A stretch of DNA of 28,792 nt, taken from NCBI GenBank assembly GCA_013365365.1, contig JABVXU010000644.1, positions 1 to 28,792 of the forward strand, written 5' to 3'. This document shows positions 11,641 to 22,666 of the stretch, piece after piece; positions within the stretch are counted from its first letter, which is position 1, and the number at the start of each line of letters is the position of its first letter. The DNA comes from Cruorifilaria tuberocauda (Eukaryota; Nematoda; Chromadorea; Rhabditida; Onchocercidae). The notes beneath the pieces were generated by a model. It had not been told where the DNA came from. It made no database searches and saw nothing but the letters and a program-made list of their open reading frames with translations. Made by a program: the position numbers and the translations under genes.

Positions 11641-11982
11641 ATTGAGTATTGTTTTGAGGGTGCGATAACACCATGTAATAAGAGATAGGTAGACTCATAT
11701 CAGAGCTATAAATCTCACCTCAAAGTTGAAAGGATCTCGATATCGGGCAAACTGACATATAGGTCAATCAGTAACATTTATCGAACGAAGACCAAGATAG
11801 GAGGAGGGGCAGTTGTGGCCAGAAGAGACGATAAAGTTCATGGTCCGGTTAATGGAAAAATTAGGAGAAATGGAAAATTGTTAGTTTGAAAAGGTGAGAG
11901 TTTGATCTCGATAAAAGAGGACGAATAATCAGTAGCTGATAGATAGAACAAAGTAATGCATGACTTCTACATATTATGGTGA

Positions 11983-12017
11983 CACACAGACACACACACA
12001 CATGCATACACATACAC
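11983..12017. repeat. CA dinucleotide tract
   Basis: Interrupted CA repeat (CACACAGACACACACACACATGC...). The minus-strand frame across it gives a Cys/Met/Val-biased string and is rejected as coding. Confidence 0.75.
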
Positions 12018-14431
12018 TTATCTACTGATAACAATCGAATACATATTTGTTGAGGAATCTTCACCAAAAAGACTGCCATATTTGCGAAAACGATCTTTTA
12101 ACCGCATTTTTTCTCTAACAAAATTCAGTGCGGGCTTTCTTTTTTCTTTTCCCTCATTATTCCATCTTTTGATAGCCAACGGAAGGAAAGAAATATTTCC
12201 GGTATTTGGTGAAATGTTTCATCTTCTCTGGCTCTTTATTCGCTTAATAAGGGGCCAAGTTCTTCTTGTCCAATAACTAAACATAATAAGATTCATGTAT
12301 TCATGCGCTGTTATAATTTTAATTGCACACTAAAAGATACGGATGTTGAAATCAAGTGTCAGTATTATGGAAGAAAAATGAAAAAATGAAATTGCAACCT
12401 GGAATCTCAAATGAAATTTAGCATTTGAATTTCATTCTCGCTTTATGATCTCGTTTTGATTCGTCCGCTTTCATAAAGAAAAATTAGAAATGGAATTTTT
12501 TCCATTTCATTAATTCCAGTTACACGTTGTAAACATGTGGTAAGTCATGTCCGTTAGGTGATGACGGTATGATAAGGATCTCTGAGGGTTGCCATTGTCG
12601 ATTCACATGCTCAATGTTATGGAAATCATTGTCCGCCTCGTCACCACCGTTGTTTTCTTTTCACTTTTCAGTTTATCAAAAAGTAATTAATGAAATCAAC
12701 TTCATGCTTCAGGTGATTTTTGTATACTCCATCTAATTTCTGGAAAATAGCTATCATGTAGGACTGAAACGTCTTTTTTTCTTAACAAATTCCTCACAAC
12801 ACATTTTTCTTTCGGCATAAATCAAGTAGAATACATTTTGTTAAAGTTTTCCTGAATGCAAGAAGTGTGCAAGCATACTGAAAGAATTCTTGAATTTCAA
12901 TCAGTGATACGCTAAGATAAGGGAAATCTCTTTTTAATTATCGCTTTGGCGACTTTTCGATTTTGATTTTTTTTTATTATTGATTTTGAAATATGCGACA
13001 AATTGCATATCGTTTAATATTATTCCTTCTGTAATTGCTGAAATTGGACTATATGAATTTTGTTAAATTATTTTATAACAGTTAGATTATCACTTCCTTC
13101 CAGCACTCTTTATTCTTGAAAAAATGCTTGAAATTTTATTATTAGACGCATTATTTCCACAGTGCAAAAAAATTTCAAAACCTCTCAGACCGAGTCATTC
13201 TGGAGTATTATTTGTGACTGAAAACTAATATCCTGGTACTTGAACTCCTACTCTTCAGGTTAATTTTTCTCACTATGATTATCTTCTGAAAGTTTAACAT
13301 ATTTTCAAGTACAGTAATGCCTGTTTTAAATTTTAAGAAATCCCAATTACAGTAGGATTTCTTAATAAATTTACACCCCCTGTTAAGTTCTTGGAATTGC
13401 TAACATATGGATACCGTACACTGGTCGATGTAAAAACATTCAAACTGATAGTGGCAGTGATAATGGTGACAGTAATGACAGTACAATATTGATGATAAAC
13501 TGAATAATCTAAACAAATGGCCGGTACAAAGGGTCCATATGGTTTTCGTAATTTATGATCCTTTGATAGAAGCGTGTGAACACGATCACGAGTGACCTGT
13601 TAGCACAAAATTCTTATATGGAAAAGAAAAGCATTGTATGAAGGTATACAGCTATGGAATGCTAAAGATGTAGCAAGTCGCACATCTTTCATGTTGCAAT
13701 AGCTTCATTTGTTGAAATGTTAAATGCCACGTGTTTAGGATTTCCAATTTCGAATCCTAACTATAATTTTGAATTATTATTCTGGGGAGTTTTCAGACTT
13801 GGCAACATATGTGCAATTTCAAACATTTTCCATATACGCTAGGCAATGAAGGGATTTCCAACCTCATTTACAGAAAAAATCCGTTTCATCAGTTGGCACT
13901 TAGAATTATTAAAGAAGGTGAATCTAGACTTCAAGTAATTTGATAACAGTTTGTTAGGAATGTTAATTAGTACTGTATTCTTCTTTCCATTAAACTGCAA
14001 TTATTGACGAATTTCTCCATGCTATCCTAACCAAAACCTTTTGACAAATAATGCATACCAAATGTCAATACAAATAATGAAATGAATTTAAAAAAACAGA
14101 AATGATATCAACTTTACTAAAAACAACTGTAATCTGAGTTTATTATGTAGTACTTACAGTTTAGATCGAAAAATAAGTTGCTAACTTGTTGACAAATCAT
14201 AAAAACATTCAATTGAAGAAATGCAGAGTTTCATATTTGATTATCGCTTATAACTATTATAATGTTTAAACCTAAAGTAGATTTCATTGTTCATACAAAG
14301 TATACCATGTGTTTCTCCTATTTAACGATAAAATCCGGCGTACTTACAACAAGAAATCGATACAATGTCCAGATTTTTTCATAACTGATATTAGAAAATG
14401 CTTGAACACTACAATCACGCATAAATAAATA

Positions 14432-15543
14432 TCATATTTCGTACAAAGAAGTTTTCTTTCCTCGGTAACCACTTTTCCGCATTGTCGGCGAATCTTGAAG
14501 ATTGATATATCTGTACTTAAGCGATTCTATGCGACGAATTTGATTCAATTGTCGCTAAAATCAATTTTTCAAAACTCTCCCGTATGCATGAGAATATATT
14601 CGCAAAAAATGTATTCTATAAAGAAATACAATACTGACCCAACGATACTCCTGCCAATAAAGCCAGCCATCGACTTCTGGATCTAAATCTTCCAGTTCTT
14701 TTCTTCTTTCCAACCTCAATTCAAAAAGCCATGGCGGATACTCGCAATCTGGTAAAATTTTCGGATCTTCTCCACCTATAGCTAACAATTGTTAAATCTA
14801 ACGCATCGATTCTTCTCTAATTTTATTTTTAAGTCTGCATGTAAATGTTAAATAACTTGATAACTGACGCATTAGATTTGCATACGTACAATAAATTCGA
14901 CACAACCTCCACTTTTTAAACATACCCTCAAGAAGATAATTTATACAAACACGAGAGCATAACTTCTCGGTATTCAAATCAATAAAACTTATATCCTCCT
15001 TTTCACCAATAATTTTTGAGCCCACTGCAGCATAATTCCTTGGCATCATTACGAATGCTGAAATGAAAAATCAGCAAATGAAATTGAAATCGGACGGTTA
15101 AATCGGTCTAGTCATCAAATACGGAAATGAGTCAACCAGAGCCAGAATCATTCATTATTCATTACAACAACCAGCTATGTATATGAGATTCGTTTGCTAA
15201 ACTAATAAAATAAAAATAATAGTTCTTTTGAAAGCTCTGTTCCTAAATCATGAAGGTCTAAAATGAAATTTAAAAAAATATCCTAATCTTCTTTACTAAG
15301 AAAAAATCCTTTTTTTAAATTATCAAATAAGAAAACTATTACAAAGCAATAATTGATCTGCAAAACTCAAACTGAAATTTAATTTGCTTAGAGTGCCACA
15401 GCTTCCACTAAGTTCCTCATGCAGAAAATATCAATAAGAAAACAAAATTACTTGCCATGAGTAACGGGACCCGGTAATTTTACACATCTCGATGACCTTA
15501 CGAATCGTGATAATGCAACTATCGTTTTATCAAGCATTTTCAT
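14432..15543 (-). CDS. mrpl-54: Mitochondrial ribosomal protein L54 (mL54)
   Basis: Component of the large subunit of the mitochondrial ribosome. Four exons: 15543-15456, 15057-14926, 14781-14639, 14554-14432, giving 161 aa. Residues 1-29 (MKMLDKTIVALSRFVRSSRC...) are basic and hydrophobic, a typical mitochondrial targeting sequence. The diagnostic block GEDPKILPDCEYPPWLFEL, then ELEDLDP and YWQEYRW, matches the family's 'DxEYPxWLFxl...LexLdPes..YWr' core. The last exon gives RQLNQIRRIESLKYR, the basic C-terminal tail. Frame across intron 1 is kept only if it begins with GC (GCAAGT at 15455); the nearby GTAATT at 15451 leads to an immediate frameshift and stop. The other introns are GT-AG. 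It is divergent from EDC3, with about 1 kb between starts. Identity is firm; the first junction is inferred. Confidence 0.9.
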
Positions 15544-15567
15544 CGTATCTGCTGTTTAAGTCATTGA

Positions 15568-15921
15568 TGCTACCATTCTAAAAAACAATTAGTTTTCAAG
15601 AAAAAGCTGATTCTAGATTTCTTTTTGGCAAACTACTGCTGGAAATCCCATCCTAATATTCATCACTGCATTAAACAACCACATACCCAAAGGATGAAAA
15701 GGCCAGAGATTCATCTACACCACAACGACCAAGGAAAAGCGTTTTCATATCGATTCTTTAACATGCGGCCCAGTTTGATGTGTTGTGAAACAAAGCGTCT
15801 AAATCAACCGTTTGGTTCAATTACCAAGTTTTCTTGCTTCGCGACACCGGGATGGTTTTTTGAGTATAGTAAATATAGTAGGAAGCTGATGGTTCGAGAT
15901 TATTTAGGTTATTTACAGTGA
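15568..15921 (+). CDS. Unassigned GC-richer open frame between L54 and EDC3
   Basis: A stop-free plus-strand frame of 117 codons, the longest contiguous one I noticed in this AT-rich window, ending GYLQ-TGA. Its first ATG is at 15694 (MKRPEIHLHHNDQ). The stretch is clearly richer in G+C than its flanks. The translation is rich in His, Lys and Cys, with no motif, signal peptide or membrane segment that I recognise. It lies 25 bases from the L54 start on the opposite strand, so it may be a divergent promoter or leader region and not a gene. Minus-strand frames over the same bases are shorter but also exon-like in places. Confidence 0.25.
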   Translation, partial: CYHSKKQLVFKKKLILDFFLANYCWKSHPNIHHCIKQPHTQRMKRPEIHLHHNDQGKAFSYRFFNMRPSLMCCETKRLNQPFGSITKFSCFATPGWFFEYSKYSRKLMVRDYLGYLQ

Positions 15922-16523
15922 AGAAAAAAATACCCATAAAATAGTACACTGAGAAGAGAGGATAAATATTGTTAAGATGATCTTTTTAGGCTGTATTTTA
16001 TGCTACTCTTCTACGTTTTGACGTTCAATTCTTCCAGTACTACTTCTAATTATTTATTCTCTTGTATTATATCTTTAATCTGCTGGAATTAGCAAAATTC
16101 CCCAGATTGATAACATCCCTTATGGCTCAGCCTCGTACTCATCTTTATAGATCATTACGATCTGGTGAACCCCTAGTAAAATATTATCCACCGATCTTGT
16201 ATATGACCACTGAGTTATCTATCTATCAGAATAGTTTAGTCTATTTGTATGTTGCGATGTAAATTATCAACCGCATCTATATTCTCACAAGAATGTAAGT
16301 ATTCCAAACAGGATTTACTGATTAATTTACTTTTTTAGCATATTTTTTTTACTTAGATAAGTATTAAATTATTTGGATTTCAGATAAAATAGAGGAGTAA
16401 GAAGTGTTTCATATATGATCTTCCATTTTTCATGACGTTTACCTGATTAATGGAGAAACTCACTAATTTCAATAGCTTGAAACTTATTCGTCTCGGAATA
16501 TGAAAACTTTCCAGATCGATTAC

Positions 16524-16525
16524 AG
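16524..16525 (+). other. Candidate spliced-leader acceptor of EDC3
   Basis: The AG of GATTACAG lies 5 bases before the ATG at 16531; an alternative TTCCAG ends at 16514. Such tight spacing is typical of nematode trans-spliced messages. Confidence 0.4.
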
Positions 16526-16530
16526 CACTA

Positions 16531-19500
16531 ATGACAGACATTGGACAAGTGGTAACTTTGAATATGAGAAATGGTGATTGCATCCAGGGACGAATCAAAT
16601 CCATTGATGCTGATAAGCGAACTGTGCTCTTAGAGCGACCCTTTTTGTAAGGTTTTTTTCTGTTTTTCCTTTCTCTTTTTCTCGAGACTTATATGAAGTT
16701 TAATCTCTATTTTAGCTGATATTTGCGTAGAAGTGATATATTTGATTTTTGAATTTTTTTCGATTTGCGAATTCCAATAACAAATTTACAAATTAATCTT
16801 TTGCAGAAATGGTAAACCAATGGGTGGAAATGAAAAGAAGTTCCCAATTAGTTCGATTCTTTCCTTCCGAATTTTGGACGTCAAGACTGAAACAAACGAC
16901 GGAAAAGTGAGATCAGAAAACAGTTTAGAAATTAGAATAAAAATGAAGGGATCATTTTTGTACATGAAATCTATGACTAATTATATATATTAGTTTCTAA
17001 ACATTTTTGATAATCCAATAAATTGAATAATTTGATTTGGAACTTCAAAGCTAAAAAGTATTGTTTTCTTCCCATCATTATCTCTAAAACTAAGTTCCGA
17101 ATTTATTCTGTTCAATTCGAAACACTAATAAGTGAAATTCTGTCAAGAAAAGTTTAAAAAGTAGTTGATTAATCATAAAAATGTTCGTAACTGTCCGCTA
17201 TTTGTCAGTGCAGCTAAAATAACATGAAGTAAACGTTCCCATTCAATCAAATGATTTTAAATGTTTTAATTTACAAAAAGTTCAAGTGTGTGCATGTTTC
17301 ATAATTCCATAATTTTGTTTGAATATTTCAACAATACATGAACATGTTTGTCGTTACTTGGAACTTCTTTATAATTTGAACGAATTATATTATTCAGATC
17401 GTTTCTCCTGGTAGTGCTGCAACTGCGAAAGAAATCAAAGTGCGACCGACTGAACATTTGGTAAATGCTCAGAAATCTCTAACTGCATTGCATGTTGCCG
17501 GTAACTATTCACCAAAAACAGCAAAACATTCGGAAGCAGTACGTCGAGTAAATTTCGAAAACGAAACAATTAGCGCAACTGCAAGTGCTCACAGTGCAAT
17601 TCCTAACGCATCATTGTATGTAAATCACCAACAGCAATCACCTGACTCTTCTCCTAGTTCGTCCGGTTCGTCGCCAATAACCAAATCATTGTAAGTAGTT
17701 TTTCTTATTTTTTAGAAAATAATTATTTTAATTCGATCTACCGATGATTATAATTCCAGTAGTGTCAGTTAAACGAGTTAACTAGAAGTAATATCTGAAA
17801 TCTCTCTTGATGCTCATTTAAGATATTCTACTGCTGTTAAAACCCACCACTAATTTTTTCAGAACAAAATCAAGCCATCGAACTCACACTGCAGGCGGAA
17901 GACGTTTTTTTGCAAACAATAGTGAACCAAAGTTACTATCATGTACAGCTGACACATCGAATAAGGGAAAACGAAGTAAGCATGTGCCTCTGTATGTGCA
18001 TTGATTTAGATGAAATGCATTGTAAACCTTTATAGATTAATTTCCTATGAACAGTTTAATTTGTTTTTTTTTCAAATTTGATGAATATTTTATTTCAGCA
18101 AAGTTAGTTTTAGATCGTGGGCATATCGGAATACTGGAATCAGATGTTATTGGTCAAAATAATAGCGATAAAAAAACAAATGAGGATCTTATTAAACCTA
18201 TTGATTTTGATTTGAATGAGGATTTTGATTTTGAAAAAAATTTGGAGATTTTCAGAAATTACGTAAGATTTATTTGTTCCTCACTGACATATCTTTTTCC
18301 AATTTTCATAATTCATGATGACGAAGCTGTTCATTTGCATAATTTAAGACAGTAGATTGCTTGATGATTGTTTAAATTGATTCTTGTTGCTTTTAAATTG
18401 GTTTCACTGAAATTTTTGTCGTTATCATCATTTGTTTGTTTATTAGTGCTGTCAACAGTTTTTTCCTTATAGTTCTCTACAGTTTCATGAATAATTTTTC
18501 TTCTCTAGCTTATCAGTCAATTATTGAGAGAATAATATAACAGGAAAAAAATGCAAAGATTTCCGATCAAAAGGAAATCTCAGTTTTGGGGACACAATTT
18601 GCACAGAAGAATTACGAACATTTCGAGAATGTCATTTCGGATCCATCGAGAGTCACATCGTGGACAACGAAGACACACGATCAATTTGTTGCAGCGCGTT
18701 TTGAAAAAACGGTAGATGGACAGCGGATTCCTTTTTTGAAACCTTGGGACAAAGAAAAATTTTTGCAGGTTACTTCTAAAATAATTTCTATCCAATTGTT
18801 TAAGTTATTGTTTAGATGCAAATAATTGTAGTGCTTAAATTCCTTTAATCTTTAATTAATCATTTATAATGATAATGGCATAATGCATTATGTTCGCTAA
18901 ACAGATGCTTTTAAAAAGTAGTCGAACTGTTTTATTTGATCTATCTGTTGACTAATGAAATAATCATTTTATCTCCAACTGTTGTTTCAGAGAGCAGAAC
19001 CTTATTTAGGGAGCGACATATTCCATGTATTGATTGCTGATCGATTAATGATCTTTATTTGGAATATTATTGATAGGTAACTTTTTTCCTTCTGATGTAT
19101 AGTAGAATCCTATAGACCCCCAATTTCTATGAGCGGCCTGATATTATCTATTGTATCGTCTGTCACAGATAAAGCATCAAGAGAAAAGTGTAAAGCAAAA
19201 GATGAAAAATCGCTTTAAGCGATTCCTAAACGATACTTTTTCTTCGGGGAACAGCAGTTTATAAATTATAGGTTTGAAATAATGGTTAGTCAAATGGTTG
19301 TGTTAGACTCCGCAGCAGTTAATACTTTCTTAACTACGATGTTTTTGCGCCATGTGTCAAACAGAGCTTGTCAAACAGTTGTATATTCATGCTTACTTGG
19401 TCAATACAACTTACCACATGTACTTCAAGTTCATAATGTACAAGAGCTTCCAAAACATGATGTTCAGGTAATTGTTCTTGTTTTTATATCGGTATTTCCT

Positions 19501-20430
19501 ATAAAATATTTGCTTGATTTCATAGCAAGATAGAGTTTTTTTTTGATGGGGGGAAAACTAAATTACCTTACTCTTCGTATTTTGAAGATTTGAAATGATT
19601 TTTATTTTCCAGATTAACATCCAACTACACTTATGCAATTGAAGTAGACAGAACTAAACTAAATCTTTAATTTATAGAAGCTTAATTATAATTTCATTAA
19701 CCGCTGCTAAGTTTTGGTGGAAATTCAGTCAAAATTTCATTTTTTTATTACTGGATGAAAAATGGAAGTATAATTCCATATAATTTTTTGGATTCGTGGT
19801 TGGTTTCATTATAGCTTGTGGTCGTTTTGGGTCCTTTACTTTTGGGGAGTGTCAAGGAATGGATAAAAAATTTGTGGCCATCAGCTCATTTGGTTTGTAT
19901 AGAAAAATCACCAGATCTTGTGAAAAATGAGCATATTTTGATGGTTGGTGTTGGAACTGATAACGATAACAGTAAGTTTTTTTTAGACCTTCTTAATCTT
20001 CTTATAGTTTTTTTATATTAAAATATTAAAAGAATTCCATCATCTTTATGTTATCTATATTATGGAGAAACATATCAAGCTTATTTCGATGATTGTGTAT
20101 TTTATAGAATTTCAATTTTTTAGTTTCAATTAATTTATTGGTCTCAATATATAATTTTTTTTACATTGTTTCATACTGCATACACTAAATTATTTCAGTT
20201 GTTCTTTAAAAATGTTGATAAATTGGCTTCATTCATACATAAAAATTACGTTACGTAAAAAAAATTTTTTAAACCTATGATCACTGCCTGTTATTGTAGT
20301 CCTAAAACAGAAGAACTCAAATAGTTTACGTGGTGTCGCAGATATTGGAATACCATTTGCTTGGATGGATGCTGATTCTGCTGCATGTCTCTCGCGTGCA
20401 TTTGCTACACAAAATATTATTTTATATTAG
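16531..20430 (+). CDS. edc-3: Enhancer of mRNA decapping 3 (EDC3 / LSm16)
   Basis: P-body scaffold that activates the DCP1-DCP2 decapping enzyme and binds DEAD-box helicase DDX6/CGH-1. Ten exons: 16531-16646, 16807-16906, 17398-17690, 17863-17975, 18099-18262, 18544-18768, 18991-19076, 19272-19467, 19815-19971, 20300-20430; phases agree throughout and give 526 aa (human 508). Residues 1 to about 68 form the divergent LSm domain (MTDIGQVVTLNMRNGD...RPFL...ISSILSLRILDV). A Ser/Thr/Asn-rich linker follows. The FDF motif is at about 241-262 (NEDFDFEKNLEIF), the helicase-binding element. Residues from about 330 on form the YjeF_N dimerisation domain, recognised by order (HDVQLVVVLGPLL, then ADIGIP near the end as in human CDIGIP). 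The C-terminus is shorter and more divergent than in human. An AATAAA at 20915-20920 is a plausible poly(A) signal. Confidence 0.93.
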
Positions 20431-21410
20431 ATAAATTGTCGATATGATTAGATTGCTTAAAAAGTTCTTTATTTTTTTTCTGAGAATTTACAAATTCTTT
20501 GATTCATCATATTTTTGCATTTTGTTTATATGGATTTCATTTCAAATTTGCGGTTGTTTTATATCCCCTTTCATCGATCATATCACCTTTGAATGATTTT
20601 GTCTTGCGGTTGTTTTGAATCAAAGTTTTTATTTAGATATTAGACATAAAGCCAAAAAATCGTTCTTGTCGAAATCTAACAGTGATATCGAATTATCTAG
20701 ATCAGTTGCTGCTGTGACCTATGGTAACTGTGAATATCAACTTCACTGATTGTTAGTCTTAATTTTGTCTGTTCTCTTGCATAGTTTTATTGAATATTTG
20801 TGTTGTAGTTGCTTTTATTTGTTGCTGATTTCTTTAAGTGATGTGTTGTGTGAAATTTTTGAATTACTTTAAAATCTTTTGGTAAATAGTCTCTTGTATG
20901 GCGTATTTTCTGCAAATAAAAAAATTGCAATTTAAATTTCTTGTCTGATGTAATATTACTATTTTTTTATTTCTAATGATATGTTAAGCTGATTGAGTAT
21001 TTCTCTTCCTACATTTCGATTGATGAGTTTATGGGTAATTTATGTGGTTGCGGAGAAAATTTTTTCGCGACATCTTCGTTCGTTATATTTATGACTTTAT
21101 GGTTGATTACTTGGCATGTAAAATCTTCAATATCTTGACAGATATCTGGCTACGACGGCATTGTTAATGGAATTAGAATATCATAAGGAACACAACGTGA
21201 ATAGAATGAAATCGTAGGATACATTAATGCTAGGTCATAGATGATTAATGTTCCTTAAAATTAAAATAGCAAACTAATGTGGGTGAATGGAATGCTTGTA
21301 AATATCCAAGCAATGTTTGAATGTTACTAATAATATATTTCAGGAATATACAGGTTAAGCGTCGATGATATCCATCTCTATTTCTTTTTTGCAGCAAATA
21401 TTGCGTAAAG
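20431..21410 (+). other. EDC3 3' region and TMEM170 upstream region
   Basis: Contains the likely EDC3 3' untranslated region, with AATAAA at 20915-20920, and then the upstream sequence of TMEM170. No other gene seen. Confidence 0.6.
21393..21394 (+). other. Candidate spliced-leader acceptor of TMEM170
   Basis: TTTCTTTTTTGCAG is a strong acceptor ending 16 bases before the ATG at 21411, with no in-frame coding sequence before it. It therefore fits trans-splicing or a non-coding 5' exon. Confidence 0.55.
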
Positions 21411-22265
21411 ATGACTACTGGACACTTCTCAATTTTTGCAGCTGAAGTAAACACTACCGCCTCGTAAGTTTCATTTTTAAAAGACCATAAAGTGGAAGTG
21501 AATTTAAATTTGGTCGAACTTTACTCGCCGATTCCCTCTTCAAAAGCTTTATAGGAGTCACAATTTTCAGTACCTTGCGAAAGATTCAAAGTTGAAATTC
21601 CAGAACAAGCAATTACTCGTTATGGAAAGTGTTGACACTAAATGGCGAGGATATCTCGTCGTTCTGGGAAATGTTCTTTGGAATTACCGTCTGGATGGTC
21701 ATTTCATATGTATTTGTTTATATTATTGTTGCATTGATTTCAATGATTATGTTACGAAATCATCCTTGGATGTTTATTTATGCAACTTCTATATTTGGTT
21801 AGTTCATTGGATTTCGTTGTTCTTCATTTCTTTTTCTTTTTCTTTCATTGCACTAAATTAATGTTATCTGATTGGGGACGAACACTTTATTATATGTTAC
21901 CTTCTTTTAGATGTTGATTATTGTTTCACTTAGAAACCAGTGAAACATTACTGATGATGTCATGTATTTTTTTGTCAATTTGTTATACAAATTTTTTATT
22001 TGTAGAAGTATTGTTTCACTACAGCGGATAGTAGTTTAGGAAACTATTTGATTCATGAACGTTCATTTACATGCTTCCAGTTTAAAAAGGCTTAAAGTAA
22101 ACCACTTATTAGACATGAAAGGAGAACTCCATCATTCACTTCGGTTCACCATATTCTTTTTGAAACAAATAAATAATGAAGCAAATCAGGTAAAAATTAA
22201 TTGTAAGCCACTGCTAAAATGATATGGAAAGTGAGTTTTTCCAGACACTGCAGTGTATCTCATAA

Positions 22266-22296
<31 letters not shown>

Positions 22297-22666
22297 GAAG
22301 TAGACCAATGAAATTTAGTTTAATCATTCAATTGAACCCATGATTGATTAATCGATGATTACAAGTTATATATGATAAATTTTCTTGCATTAATAAGGAT
22401 TTTGCCATTAGCCCTAGATATTGCATGTAATAAAATTTAAATTGTTTAGAAGTTCTGATTTAACAGGGAAGTAAATTCATAATGATGTTTCAGGTATGGC
22501 AATATTAGGCCCTGCAACGGTTGGTGCACTAACAAGTGCTTCAATAGCGCTGATGTTTTCCTCAGCTGATAAAGCAATTAGTTGCTGGCATTGCATGGTG
22601 CTTGGATCAGCACAAACACTAACCGTCGTAATCATCAGTTTCTCAAGGATATTGGCCACTCTCTAA
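21411..22666 (+). CDS. TMEM170: TMEM170 family membrane protein
   Basis: Small multispanning protein; human TMEM170A shapes ER sheets and the nuclear envelope. Three exons: 21411-21463, 21604-21797, 22494-22666, phases 2 and 1, giving 139 aa (human 144). An N-terminal lumenal-type segment has two possible N-glycosylation sites (NTT at 14, NYS at 21). Then come FWEMFFGITVWMVISY and about three hydrophobic spans. The last exon MAILGPATVGALTSASIA...SFSRILATL aligns with the human C-terminus MGIVGPITAGILTSAAIA...SFLRILATL, including the identical final RILATL. The exon 2 acceptor used is TTCCAG at 21603; a better-looking TTTTCAG at 21570 would bring in an in-frame stop. AATAAA at 22812-22817 is a likely poly(A) signal. 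Confidence 0.93.
22270..22297. repeat. CT microsatellite in TMEM170 intron 2
   Basis: About 13 consecutive CT units inside the second intron. It is the longest perfect dinucleotide repeat in the window and a likely polymorphic marker. Confidence 0.9.

Larger units (their letters stand above)
9866..14431. other. Long gene-poor region upstream of CBF-beta
   Basis: About 4.6 kb without a gene I can defend. It holds TG/TA and CA simple repeats around 11560-12020. GC-richer patches at about 10080-10210, 11750-11850, 12520-12660 and 13380-13605 stand out from the background. The last two contain exon-like frames on the minus strand that match no family I know, and the 13380-13605 patch is also open on the plus strand. 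The patches could be regulatory DNA for the CBF-beta gene or parts of an unrecognised gene. An AATAAA for the L54 gene, read on the minus strand, may lie at 14144-14139. Confidence 0.45.
15544..16530. other. Divergent intergenic region, L54 / EDC3
   Basis: Separates two genes transcribed away from each other, so it should hold both promoters. It includes the GC-richer open stretch described separately. The remainder is AT-rich, with no motif I can name. Confidence 0.5.

Noticed and set aside
11510..12079. Minus-strand frames of 62 and 72 codons
   Set aside because: They run across TG/TA and CA repeats and give biased Thr/Tyr or Cys/Met/Val strings with no splice context.
12082..12276. Plus-strand 64-codon frame with a hydrophobic C-terminal half
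   Set aside because: No acceptor, no family resemblance, and the length is not unusual for random sequence here.
13660..13700. Hairpin AAAGATGT...ACATCTTT
   Set aside because: An 8-bp stem with a 10-base loop that does not extend; too short for a microRNA precursor and expected by chance in this composition.
15780..15895. Possible tRNA B-box-like strings (GGTTCAATT, GGTTCGAGATT)
   Set aside because: The flanking bases do not form a T-arm with a 7-base loop, and no acceptor stem or A-box is placed correctly.
21592..21861. Plus-strand 89-codon ATG frame
   Set aside because: It is out of frame with TMEM170 exon 2; the +1 frame carries the conserved membrane protein.
22477..22659. Minus-strand 60-codon frame
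   Set aside because: It is antisense to the last TMEM170 exon, whose plus-strand translation matches the family to its final residue.
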